Shown here in pieces: positions 27,652-37,494 of a DNA stretch of 64,000 bases. A model generated the notes under the pieces. That model was not told the origin of the DNA and did no database searches. It saw nothing but the letters and a program-made list of their open reading frames with translations. This DNA is from Phymatolithon calcareum (lineage: Eukaryota > Rhodophyta > Florideophyceae > Hapalidiales). How positions within the stretch are numbered: position 1 is the first letter of the stretch; every line of letters starts with the position of its first letter. A program made the translations under genes and the position numbers. The DNA lies in assembly GCA_977006965.1 (NCBI GenBank), contig OZ345372.1:124001-188000 (forward strand), given 5' to 3'.

Positions 27652-28578
27652 TGCTTTTGGACAGGTTGTTATCTATTTACTCTAAAATAGCAAGTCCCAA
27701 ATTAGGTACCATGCGCAGAACTTTGAATATTATAGAAAGCGATACGTTCTAAAAACTAGAAAGGCTTCCAAGAGCGACCGTATCACCTCATTTCGTTGGA
27801 TTTCCGCAATGTCGAATGTGGAAAAAGCGAAGGAAACTCCGTGCTGTATTTGCAATGAAACTAAAACGAGCTCGAGACCAGTAAATGAGAGGCACCGAGA
27901 GATTCTGCTCACTGTTCCTAATGGAAGGATAGTTGGAATGTCTCCATCAAGGGAACCTTTGTCTCTTCCCTCCCGGGATATTTTGCAAAATAAGGCGATT
28001 TTCCTATGCATTTGCAAACCATGTCGGACTAAGTCCCTGTCATTAGGCGAAAGCAGGACTCCAACACAGGTGAAGGAAAGCAGAAAGAGGACATTCAGGT
28101 CTGGAATGTTTGCTCGTGGAGTTTTTATAGAAGAAATGGGCATCGTGAGCTTGGAGACGAGCAAAATATCACGACAAGGCCCGGTCGTCAACTTCTCTCT
28201 ATAACAGAGCTCCTAAATGAGGAGGAAACCGAGTCTGAGACTTCAGGGACAGCCTCGGATTCCAGCCGCCATCTTTTTCTCCTTCTGTCATCACTGCATG
28301 ACGTCACCGACCATGAGAGTCTTTCTGTAGATTTTACGAATGATATTGCTCACGAGAATGGACTTTTCACTGCAGATGCGGAGTCAGATTAGAGATGCTT
28401 GGCAAAATATAATCTTAGGATCGGCTGGACATGCGCATAATAGGCGACTTTGCGAAGATCAGACACAAGCTTACTCTACCACTATCTAGATGATGGCGGT
28501 TAACGGACCAGAGACGTCTCTCTCCTCCAAAAGCGTCTGAGACATTTAAAATTAGATTGCCTATCTGCAAAAAAAACC
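27652..28578 (+). other. unique spacer of the giant inverted repeat
   Basis: 927 bp containing one zinc-binding ORF (27809-28204) and an acidic continuation in another frame ending at 28392. No transposase motif seen. Confidence 0.6.
27809..28204 (+). CDS. zinc-binding hypothetical protein in the inverted-repeat spacer
   Basis: 131 codons with CCICNE near the start and LCICKPCRTK about 55 residues later, a plausible four-Cys zinc site, followed by a basic region (KESRKRTFRSG). After the stop an acidic tail (TELLNEEETESETSGTASD) continues in the next frame to 28392, suggesting a frameshift or an intron. Unknown function. Confidence 0.4.
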   Translation: MSNVEKAKETPCCICNETKTSSRPVNERHREILLTVPNGRIVGMSPSREPLSLPSRDILQNKAIFLCICKPCRTKSLSLGESRTPTQVKESRKRTFRSGMFARGVFIEEMGIVSLETSKISRQGPVVNFSL

Positions 28579-30083
28579 GAATCTTCGATCGCATGCATGT
28601 AAAACGCATCATTTGCAGTAGCTTCATGAAGCGTGCGCAACGGCTCTCGCCAGGGACATTTTCCCTTTTTTCCTCGCCGATATTCCATTTCAGATATTCA
28701 TTGCTTCACCCACGAGTAGGCTACACCGCCATCAGCCGACATGTATCCGAACGATGATCTTAATCCAACGCCATAGTTTATCTGCCACGCAGAGCAGAGC
28801 ATTGAATGGGTAGCGCCCGGATGCACAGCTGTGGTGTACGTTGATGATCGGATGCCATTTACCACGATGTCGCCATGAACAGTCTGAGAGTTGTACAAAC
28901 TTGGAATGGAAGAAATGCCGACAGATGAAACTAAAAGGCTCTCGCCGGCCGCGGACTGCACGAAATACCCGATGCGAACGGAACTTGCAAGGGCCAGAGC
29001 ACCGTTTACGTACAGATATTGCGCATGTGTAAGAACAAGAGTAGCACCACAGCTTGTCTTGAATGTTACAAAGTCGTAATTCAGCATGTGGGTGAACATG
29101 AACACTTTTGCGAAGACGCCTTCCGAAACCTTCACTTGATCTCCAATCTCCACTTCGCTCACCTCCTTGATGCAACCATCTTCCAGCTCCGCAATGGCGG
29201 ACGCCAGGAAGCAGACGCGACCGCTTGAAGATACAACTGGCGCAGGGCTCGACTCAGGTCAAAAGACGTCACCGACATCTGGGAATGAGCTCGGGCTAGG
29301 CGCAGGCGTGCTCTACATTGGAATGAAACCTGGAGTAATCGAAACTTCGCGGCGGCGGGATACAGACGTCCAAAAAAATATTCAGAATTCTTGGATGTCA
29401 TCAAAATTGCCCCAAACGGCAGAAAAAGGACGGTGCAGTACATACCAGCGATTTTGAAACGGTTGACGAGAGCCCTTTTGAATGCGGGATATGCCGATTG
29501 ATGCGAACGAATGAACAGCATGCTCGGGGCGCGGACAACTGAGGGCGAGGAGGATCGCAATGGCGTGGATAGATCAGGTGGGTGTGGCGCGGGCAAATGT
29601 GGATTCGAGAGGTGGGTGTGCGATTTGGTCGGCGGCGGCGGCGGTCGACCGGCCATGAATTGATGTGCAAATCACATCGTTTCGAATCGTAGTGCACCTT
29701 GTAGTACACTGTAAGCTCAACCATGAACTACTCCCAGGTCCCTTCGGTTGGGTTGCACAGGCTCCGATAGACGTCTACAAAACAGGCCATAACTCGAAAA
29801 GTAAAACTAGAATTAACAAAGTCTCGCCGCACGACTATGCACAACTCTTAAGCGGTCACGATGAGCTTCTTTGCGGCGACAGTCGAGGCCGGCAAGTACC
29901 GGTCCAATTGTTTTCCCCGCGACAGAAATGTGGACTTCCTAGGCATTTTTCGCCATTCGACCTCCAGTATTGCACCCGTATTTGATTACGGCGTTCATGT
30001 TTTCGCGCTAAGCCGTTTATCATAAGCCGAGCGTTTTTTTTGTCCATCTACACTTAGGGTTTGCACCACTCGGATTCCACTGC
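28579..30083 (-). repeat. right arm of the 1,505-bp inverted repeat
   Basis: Mirror of 26147-27651. The differences seen (for example Lys to Glu in the Hint domain, ATG to GTG) are all transitions, so the arms are very young or kept alike by gene conversion. No clear target-site duplication flanks the pair (GATCAA left, AAGATG right). Confidence 0.92.
28698..29213 (-). CDS. Hint (Hog-type) domain, right copy
   Basis: Same protein as 27017-27532 on the opposite strand, with one Lys-to-Glu change (AAGKSL to AAGESL) and Val in place of the internal Met. Cys1 is at 29213-29211. The frame is intact. Confidence 0.75.
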   Translation of the reverse strand, partial: CFLASAIAELEDGCIKEVSEVEIGDQVKVSEGVFAKVFMFTHMLNYDFVTFKTSCGATLVLTHAQYLYVNGALALASSVRIGYFVQSAAGESLLVSSVGISSIPSLYNSQTVHGDIVVNGIRSSTYTTAVHPGATHSMLCSAWQINYGVGLRSSFGYMSADGGVAYSWVKQ

Positions 30084-31130
30084 AAGATGAGGAAGAAAAT
30101 ACGCCCGACATTTGACGGAAATGACGAAAAAGTGACGGTACGTCAATGACCAGTCTTGAAGACAAAATTGTTTTACGTGCCACGTCAAATTTATGATCTG
30201 CAAAAAATGTGATCAGCAATCTCTGAAAATACAAGATTATTATGATAGGCTATGCTGCCGAATTTGAAGAACAGTCAATTTTTCCTTGACGGTTACCTTC
30301 TTTGTCAGACATGAGTAAGTCTTACACAACAGTAAGTAACAGTACGATCTGATAGTTGGCAATCTGTGCTGTTTGTCAGTCCTTGCGCTTCTTGAAGCAG
30401 CCACAGCACAAAAACGTACTGGATTCTATGACAATTGCACGGCGCCATGACCGCGCAGGAACGCGCAACGAATGAGGGAAAAGGAACCAGGCAAAACCAT
30501 ATTAATTTTTTAACTACTGCCTGAAAATTGCAAAAAATACGATTTCCCGCATCCGTCTGCGAAATATCAAAGATAATGAATTTATGTTTAATATATCGAA
30601 TATCGTCTCTTAAACAGGTTTTCGCGTTCGATTTAACGTGCGATTTATCGAATGCAACCAGTCCGCGCTGCTTCTGATGCACCATTCTACATCACGTCGC
30701 ATCCGGTAAACGATTCGTGGCACACATACGGGAAATCCGGCGCAATCGTTCATCAACCATCGCACGTTTTCCCGATCTGACTCACTTCTTTTCGGGAAGC
30801 TACTGTAGCACCTGCTGCTATTGAGACCTGTGGCGCCGGATCGCACTATATTATGCACTGAAGCAGCGGATGAACTGTTATAGATACGGCACAAAGTTGA
30901 GGCACAATCATTGAGTCCGGTTTGGCGCGTGCGATTGTTTCGAATCCAATTTCAAGCGCGTGTGACCTTTCATTACCGGCTCCCCGTTCAATTCTCATTG
31001 TGCTATGGGCAATGATGAAGGAATTTCAAACAGGTGTGCAGCTTCCAGCATACACAGCTGCTTCAACTTTGACATTTGCGAGGCCGTGAGCGAATTTATT
31101 TGCCCACACGATTAAGCTAAAGTTATGAAA
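30084..31130. other. intergenic, no gene recognised
   Basis: - strand frames at 30305-30685 and 30610-30894 show no known motif. Part (30440-30600) is related in inverted orientation to 25380-25520, which marks a dispersed repeat. Confidence 0.35.
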
Positions 31131-33329
31131 CTATTCGGATCCTTTCTCTTGACTCAATCCAGTTTCTGGCGACGTGTATCTCCGCGAGTCTCTTGGAGTG
31201 TACTCTAAAAACTCCGACGTGTGGTATGTTCGAAAACAAGGGAAATAAGTTGACATGCACAGGCTCGCATCGCACGATTCGCATTTGAAGCTCGTGGTAT
31301 GGCCTTCCATCCTCGACTTCCCGTTGACACGAACGCTTCTGGAACACACTACACACCATCTCGTCTTTAGTACGCGTACTTCATTGTGCTGTAGCGTCTT
31401 GTCAAGTCGTTTTGCAGTCACGTCGGGATCATTGGAGCTGCGCTGGCGCTGGCGCTTGCGCCGAGGAGCGCTGTGTCGTTTTTCTGAACTTCTAGCACCA
31501 GGCACTGTTGACAATACTCCGGTTGGCGAACGAGACCGGGCCATCTCCAGAAGAACACACCTGCATTTTTCCGTGAATTTATGGAACGGCTCGCGTCGCA
31601 AGAGCTGCTTGGCCGATGCACGCATGTCAGCTGCTGAATTCTCGCCAGAGCGCACGCGTGCAAGTTTTGAGGAAAGGTATTCTTTGTGCGTGTACAGAGT
31701 ACAAACTCTGTAGGCGTTCACAATCAACACGGTGAAGAACTTAAACACCAGTGCTTGTTGCGAGGAAAGACCGGATGCTGTAGGCATTGACGCAGACATC
31801 ATGAGGCGATGCGCTACATCTACGTTCCCCATTGCGTAGTTCCACTGCATCGCCACTGCAGGGCGCAGCTTCACTCGAGAAGGACGACCGGCAAAAGCGT
31901 CACTTCCCTTCGATGACTGTACAAATGCGCGCCAAAGCTGAATGCGCTGAACCAAGCTGTCTCTCTCGATGGTGAACCCAAAGTCACGGACTGAGGCTGG
32001 AATGTGATGTTCCACATGGCTGTTGCCGTACATCCACTGCACTTGTGGCCAAAACGTGCGCTCGAGCGTTGAAATGTAGCGATGAATGTCGGAGTGTGAA
32101 AACGTGAAAAGAACAACATATGCAATCGACCTCATTGTCCCAGCGACGTACAAGCAGCGATAAACAGACATTACCTCAGCGTGGTGTAAGACTTGATCGA
32201 CGTGATCTGTCGGTATTCCCAGCCTCCTTACAAGCTCATCACCTGAATGAAGGCGGAAGAATCGCTTTCCATCACCATGCTGCATCCATTTTTCGAGCAA
32301 AGCGGTCGTTGTATTGCATGACGCTTTTGTTTTTAGCTCAACAGGGCATGGTTCCTCTAAAGAGCGCACAATGTCTTCCCCGCGTACTCCGTTTATGGTT
32401 CGAACACTCGTCATACGGTTCTCGGCGTGACAGAAGTATTCGGCTGCGGCAGCAAGTGCACTACCCACTTCCGCTCCTGCCGCCACTCGTAGACCTTCAG
32501 AAATTTCATCGGTCTCTCTGTGCTCGTTTCCACCTATCCGGGAATCATTTCCATCGACTAGAAGGCAAACCGCGTCTGGAGAGGTATCGAGCCATTGTCT
32601 CTCTTTTTGAACCAAAAGACCCACTTCGTAAAGCGCGCTCAATGCAATATCGGCAGAGGCTTCCTCTTGCAGAAAAGAAGTCAATTGAGCAAGCATAACG
32701 GGCTCGTTAGCATGTCCTAGAGCCATTGCGTTCCGTGTTGATAATGCCCGGGTCTCCAAAATCCATTTTGAGAAGACACGTGCAAATGTACGGTCTATTG
32801 GAGATAGCCCTGCTACACCGTCGCCATATGAGCAAACCAGACGATCCACCAGCACAGATTTTGTGCCCGATATCGGCAGAGACCGGTCACGCAGAAGAGA
32901 TTTAAGGTCACTTACGCGCAATCTCGAGAGGGACGACTTAATGCGGGCGTTTTCGACATCGATGAGCGCCCCAGTGCTACTTTCGACAGCCGCCTCTATC
33001 TCCATAAGCGCAGCCTCCTGTCTCACTTCGGCCGCATTCCGGATAGCACTTTCCTTGAATTCACGCACAACTGTTGACGTAGCAACTCCCATGCGTAACA
33101 GAAACCACGACTGGCAGTCTTGGCGGAGTGTGCGAGCAATCAATTCGTGGCCGTTTCCAAACAGTCGCTCCTTGATTTCTGTGAAGCGGACGCGCACAAG
33201 AGCCCTGGGCTTGTCCTTTCCGGGTCTGTGGGCAGCAGCAGGCACAACGTGCCAGCGATCGAAGGTGAGGCCCAGCTTTATTGTGATCATCGTAACACCG
33301 CACTTCAGCAATCCGCCCTCGCGGAGCAC
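31131..33329 (-). CDS. piggyBac transposase C-terminal half with embedded SAP domain and YqaJ-like nuclease
   Basis: 732 codons. Residues 10-35 resemble the strand before the piggyBac insertion domain. Residues 132-165 form a SAP motif (LRVSDLKSLL, then SGTKSVLVDRL). Residues 195-425 fit a YqaJ/PD-(D/E)XK exonuclease: GHANEP (Glu), WLDTSPDAV (Asp 252), VELKTK (Glu 331, Lys 333), DHVDQVLHHAEVM (Gln), then IAYVVLFTF. The transposase then resumes with RPAVAMQWNYAMGNVDVAHR (third catalytic Asp, 504) and IVNAYRVCTLY. The end is a piggyBac Cys-rich zinc domain: C659xxC662, C683xxC686xxxxC691, C698, H703. The first two catalytic Asp lie in upstream pieces (34091-34576, 33305-33736). I know of no standard piggyBac with this insert. 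Confidence 0.75.
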   Translation of the reverse strand: MLREGGLLKCGVTMITIKLGLTFDRWHVVPAAAHRPGKDKPRALVRVRFTEIKERLFGNGHELIARTLRQDCQSWFLLRMGVATSTVVREFKESAIRNAAEVRQEAALMEIEAAVESSTGALIDVENARIKSSLSRLRVSDLKSLLRDRSLPISGTKSVLVDRLVCSYGDGVAGLSPIDRTFARVFSKWILETRALSTRNAMALGHANEPVMLAQLTSFLQEEASADIALSALYEVGLLVQKERQWLDTSPDAVCLLVDGNDSRIGGNEHRETDEISEGLRVAAGAEVGSALAAAAEYFCHAENRMTSVRTINGVRGEDIVRSLEEPCPVELKTKASCNTTTALLEKWMQHGDGKRFFRLHSGDELVRRLGIPTDHVDQVLHHAEVMSVYRCLYVAGTMRSIAYVVLFTFSHSDIHRYISTLERTFWPQVQWMYGNSHVEHHIPASVRDFGFTIERDSLVQRIQLWRAFVQSSKGSDAFAGRPSRVKLRPAVAMQWNYAMGNVDVAHRLMMSASMPTASGLSSQQALVFKFFTVLIVNAYRVCTLYTHKEYLSSKLARVRSGENSAADMRASAKQLLRREPFHKFTEKCRCVLLEMARSRSPTGVLSTVPGARSSEKRHSAPRRKRQRQRSSNDPDVTAKRLDKTLQHNEVRVLKTRWCVVCSRSVRVNGKSRMEGHTTSFKCESCDASLCMSTYFPCFRTYHTSEFLEYTPRDSRRYTSPETGLSQEKGSE

Positions 33330-33736
33330 AGATGCGTGTACAGTGCGGTTGCAAATTTGACCCTTTGCGCCAAGTGCGCATTGAGCACCATCAAGGCAAA
33401 ATGGCTTTCCGTATTGATATCCTCGCGAATATTGGAAGCAGAAGATGATGGACCAAGTCGCCAGGGCCCACGCGGGTTGAACTTCGGAGAAAAGTTTCGC
33501 ACAGTCCCCCCAACGTCTACCGGTCGCGCGACATCACCTCGCCTAACAGCAAGGACAGTTGAAATTATGCCTTCATAGCTGTATCTACGATCGAGAAATA
33601 TCCCACCCAGCTGGACACCGCTCTCCCTCGCGGTGGCTACCATCTTTGTGATACACTCGACCAGGTTCTCGTCCTGACGTTGTACGCGCAAGCACATGTT
33701 AGAAGTGTGATTGCTTGGAGCTCTAGTCGCAAACAC
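33305..33736 (-). pseudogene. piggyBac DDE domain, second Asp segment
   Basis: It contains GIFLDRRYSYEGIISTVLA, matching the piggyBac FDNxYTS region with the second catalytic Asp, and DVGGTVRNFSPKF, matching the GTxRxN motif. It joins the 732-codon frame by a frameshift near 33310. Confidence 0.6.
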
Positions 33737-34090
33737 ACTTCAATATCAAGGTATGATCTCGGTACACGTGTACACGTGTCAAATCGAAAGTCAAAGTGTC
33801 TCAGAACTTTGAATCAAGAAGATTGGCAGTGAAACGTGTCAAAGTATGATAAGAGTATGATAATCATACTCCCCTCACTCAGTGGATAATTTTTGATTTT
33901 TTCATGTTACACGTGTCATATGATATTATGACAAATTTGTTTAGGGTTAAAGTGTCTCCGTCGTCGACTAAGGCTTTTACCTTGTCTGGTCGGATTCTCA
34001 GACCTATATATGCCAGACCTGAGGTCCGCCAAGTGAATAAACCAACGAACACATTCTCACCTATCTCAGCTTCTACTCAACCATTTTCTT
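33737..34090. other. interruption of the piggyBac gene: intron or small insertion
   Basis: About 350-390 bp separates the first- and second-Asp segments. On the - strand there is a donor-like GAAG|GTTAGG near 34128 and acceptor-like TTGCGACTAG near 33725. On the + strand it looks LTR- or promoter-like, with repeated ACACGTGTCA and CCTATATATGCC. I cannot decide between intron and solo insertion. Confidence 0.35.
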
Positions 34091-34576
34091 TCAACCAAAC
34101 TTTTCCACTCTCCTCATCCATTCCCTAACCTTCCTCCAACAGCACACAGTTATGCCTTCGTCGCTTGCCATCGCATTGAATTTTACTCCTGAGGCCTCTT
34201 TGCTTCCTTTCGCCGCAGTAAAACTTGTGCCGATACCTTCTGGTGAGCCCGTGTCCCGGCCATGCAAATCATCAATGACTACTTCCACATCAGGCCTCAA
34301 AAAGCTGCTCGATGATTCCGCCACCCAATTTTCGAGGGGGGAAAGAAAGCGTGTTGTGTCGGTACAAACAGGATCTGCAGATGAAAAAGCATCGTAGCGT
34401 GTGCTGGGAAAGACGCGCAAGCCGGCTAAAATTTCTGCGAAACGGTCCCGCGGCATAATATTGCGCACGTCAAAGAACGGAGACTCATTTGACATCAACT
34501 CCAGCGACTCGTAAACACTGCCCCAGGAGACTGTGTAATTCGAGAGACAGAGGGATGTGGCAAAAAACGCAACCAT
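34091..34576 (-). pseudogene. piggyBac DDE domain, first Asp segment
   Basis: NESPFFDVRNIMPRDRFAEI is the piggyBac YWS...MSRDRF region. DVEVVIDDLHGRD corresponds to SIDEMMIPFKGR with the first catalytic Asp. ASGVKFNAMASDEGITV corresponds to the KWGIK strand. The frame overlaps the previous piece at a run of T, consistent with a one-base indel. Confidence 0.65.
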
Positions 34577-35055
34577 TCGGATCGATTCGGCTTGTTCTCG
34601 CTGGCAAAAGCACGGTTCAATGGGCTGAAAAACCCATCGCTGTCCAGAAAGTACCCGAAGACGGTGATCAGCGATACTTCGCGCGCTCCAGAGCTTCCAT
34701 GAAGTATTCGGTGCACATGACGGGCAGAAAGGACCAGATTCTCCAGCTGTTCCATGAAAATGTCTTCGTGTTCGAAGTCTAGTATCACTTCTTTGTCTGC
34801 ACTGGCGTACTCCCAGCCCAAGAAGCGTTTCAGCGCACAGGCGGGATCACCGATGTCATACTGATCGTGCGCGTCGTTTCCACTGGTATCCAAAACGCCA
34901 TCCGTGGATGCTCCAGCGTCACGTATCGCCTCGACTTCCCCGTCCCGGAACCTGCTCTCGATTTCCCCATCCATGTTTCCGGGACAGCTGCTGTGGAAGT
35001 GCAGGACGTGTAACGGCTGAAGGAGAGAGTCCGCGTTTTTGCAGCTGGCATACAC
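34495..35055 (-). pseudogene. piggyBac transposase N-terminal segment
   Basis: An acidic N-terminal region followed by helices (VILDFEHEDIFMEQLENLVL) and FGYFLDSDGFFSPLNRAF. It precedes the DDE piece and ends by frameshift near 34570. It belongs to the same element as 31131-34576. Confidence 0.5.
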
Positions 35056-35518
35056 ATCATAAATACATTTCTGCAGCGTTTATTGGTCAATTGCCGCTAT
35101 CTGCGATATTTCGCAGAAAAAAAAGAGCCTCCTCCAGACCTTGTTATCTTCGAAAAATCGCATGCTCTGTGCACGTGGGTTAAGGACATACTTCCCCATC
35201 TTTGAAGCGCTCTCACTGGCCGACACAATGCTCATAAAATGGATGAAAATTTTAAATATGTCGTTTGCACCGACGGGACTGCACCCAGTTTCAAGAAAAT
35301 GTGTAGAAAGAAGTGAAATATTTTCAAATATGAAGTCAGCAAAAGTTTCCAATGTTCGGCTCTAATCAATCATTACAGAAAAATGCTTACTGTATTTCCT
35401 TCGAATAGTTTCAGCTTCTCGTCCGGGCGCAACGTGAATTTTACTATATTTTTCGCATGTTCCTTTGCCGATTTTAAAAAACTTTTAGTCCCGCGGCGCG
35501 AACTTTTTTGCCACCTAG
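35056..35518. other. spacer between the two piggyBac elements
   Basis: Contains part of the dispersed repeat shared with 25265-25300 (CTGCGATATTTCGCAG; GTGCACGTGGGTTAA). No gene recognised, although a 90-codon - strand frame is open. Confidence 0.35.
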
Positions 35519-37123
35519 TGTCTATTTGACGGAAATTTTCCCTCAATTGAGGGAATGAGATTTATATAATTTTTGCACACACATCTACTCACTATCGGTC
35601 ACATCGAATGCGTCCAGTTCATGGATATCTTCAACATGCTTAGCGAAACAGTTCCGACCAGTAGAAGTACCGCAAACATATAGTGCTGCACCGTCGAGCC
35701 TATTACATGATGAGCACACAGGAGTTGTCTTCTTGACTTTGCACACTCTGCAGTTGTTTTTCACAGCAAAAGTAGTCATCATGCCATTCGCGGTTTTCCT
35801 TTTCTTTGTCGTCTGCGTTAAGTGGGTTACAACACCACTCCCAGAGGCTAGTGAACGTTCAAGAGTAACTGAACGTCGACCCGTATTGCGCGCATCGAAG
35901 GAGTTATCGATAAGTTGCTGAGCCAGTACTTCATAATATCTTCGCTGCGTTATGTGGTCCTGCGACTCTGGATGAACACCAGAGAACAGAAGCCAGCTAT
36001 CAACCACGCAGATTGACAGAAGTGATGTGCTCACTCGAAATGACCAGTCGTGGGTGCGTACTCTCTGCTCCATGTCCAAACCATCCTGTCGCCATCGATT
36101 GTGCCTGTCGATTTGCGCGCACGCAGAATAAGATGTCTCGCATACTTCAGGCTGGGGCACGGAGAGTTCCACACGAGAAGGTCTATTGTCAAGCTGACGC
36201 CAGCGAACACGATACGGATTATGGAGCCCAATGCCAGCATTTTCAGATAAGTAGTCTCCGTTGACAGTGCGAACTCTCCGGAACTGACGGGAAACCCTTC
36301 CCCCAATCGGGCATAGCACCTTCCTCTCATACCATGCCACGCCATGAGCAACAGTATTCGGCTCGCGGTCGGGTGTGAGGACATCAAGCTCCTCTTGTGA
36401 CGCCTGGTCCCAAGAGCCTTGCAACGCGTAGGCGAGAGAGCCCGGGAGACGTCGTTCAACGCTTCTGAGAGTTTCTTCCGAGCTTTTGATGCCTTTTGAA
36501 GAGCTTTTGGTTGCCACTGGAGTCATTGAGCTGGCGTTTCGCGATGAAGATTGGCGCAGGTGAGTACTGTAAGCGGGCCTTGGCGTTGACGCGCTTTGCC
36601 GCTGCTGGTTCGGTTCAAGCTGCTGAGCGACTGAAATATCATCGTCAGCGCTCCCTGCCTTGATGCTAACAATCTTAAGTGTCGAAATCTTAGTATTCAT
36701 CACCGGTTGCCAAACTAGCACCCATTTCACGCGAAGTGATGTGCTCGCGCGACCGTTAATTTCGTCCACAAGTACCTCTTGAACTGTGCCGATCACCTTT
36801 TTCGACTTGGACAAGGCCCCATATAGTCTTCAGCACTCTGCGAGACTGGTTCCAAACGTTGCTTTTGAGTGTACAGGTGCACCGACCACTCGGCGCGGAT
36901 CTTTTTCTCGTGGCATGGTGGATGTCATTCTTGTAATTGACCAGCACTTTTTCGTTTCCAGAGCCGAGCGAAGCTTTTATATCCTATTAGTTCCGGTACT
37001 CCTCACGCAGAGCACGACCCCGCCTTACTAAATGTGGCGCGAATGACCAGTTCCGCATTCTTTTTAACAAACTTTTTTGAGCTTATAGAACGCCCCGCAA
37101 TTGAGAGGTTCGTCAAATAGACA
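35519..37123 (-). mobile_element. piggyBac-derived element with inverted termini, catalytic core deleted
   Basis: TGTCTATTTGACG at 35519-35531 and its exact reverse complement at 37111-37123 are flanked on both outer sides by CTAG. Similarity continues inward over about 35 bp (CTCAATTG in both). The 1.6-kb element holds a single ORF. CTAG differs from the classical TTAA target of piggyBac. Confidence 0.65.
35585..36814 (-). CDS. piggyBac-type transposase derivative lacking the DDE centre
   Basis: 409 codons. The N terminus (GTVQEVLVDEINGRASTSLR, then VKWVLVW) looks like a small chromatin-reader-like or DNA-interacting domain. The C-terminal half carries the late piggyBac/DDE_Tnp_1_7 signature AQIDRHNRWRQDGLDMEQR, then THDWSFRVSTSLLSICVVDS, and a Cys-rich zinc motif (CRVCKVKK, CSSCN, YVCG, CFAKH). 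The first and second catalytic Asp segments are absent, so transposase activity is unlikely. The frame is intact, compatible with a non-autonomous element or a co-opted DNA-binding protein. Confidence 0.6.
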   Translation of the reverse strand: MSKSKKVIGTVQEVLVDEINGRASTSLRVKWVLVWQPVMNTKISTLKIVSIKAGSADDDISVAQQLEPNQQRQSASTPRPAYSTHLRQSSSRNASSMTPVATKSSSKGIKSSEETLRSVERRLPGSLAYALQGSWDQASQEELDVLTPDREPNTVAHGVAWYERKVLCPIGGRVSRQFRRVRTVNGDYLSENAGIGLHNPYRVRWRQLDNRPSRVELSVPQPEVCETSYSACAQIDRHNRWRQDGLDMEQRVRTHDWSFRVSTSLLSICVVDSWLLFSGVHPESQDHITQRRYYEVLAQQLIDNSFDARNTGRRSVTLERSLASGSGVVTHLTQTTKKRKTANGMMTTFAVKNNCRVCKVKKTTPVCSSCNRLDGAALYVCGTSTGRNCFAKHVEDIHELDAFDVTDSE

Positions 37124-37494
37124 CTAGACGTTCGATTTTACCAAATTTGCAGTATTTATGTGGTAGTCTACAACCATTTGAAACTTTTGACCGAGGCAAT
37201 AAGAAATTCATCGAGTCCTTTTCGAGATAATTGTCCATCTTTGTAGGCGATTCTTTTTCAAGATCAGAATTACGAAAAGTGCTCTACACTCCTTACTTCA
37301 TCCCCTTAGTGGTCTTAACCTTTTCGCACCCAAGTCCCTCTGGAGGGCACTAAGGGCCGATCAATGAATTCTATACACGCTTCATTCAGATATCCAATGA
37401 AGTGCTTCTAATATTATGACTGCGTGACGACGCATTGAGCAAAGTGTAATGCACTCTGCGCCACCGAGCATCCAAGTCTCTGATCACCGAGCTC
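37124..37494. other. intergenic, nothing recognised
   Basis: No ORF, repeat or RNA gene noticed between the piggyBac derivative and the hAT remnant. Confidence 0.4.

Noticed and set aside
26147-30083. Calling the inverted repeat a hAT element because its ends read CAGTGG...CCACTG
   Set aside because: No 8-bp target duplication (GGATCAAG versus CAAGATGA) and no transposase. Left as an unclassified inverted repeat.
33905-34125. Definite solo LTR
   Set aside because: TATA-like and TG-start features exist, but no 5-bp duplication or matching LTR elsewhere. Kept only as a possibility.
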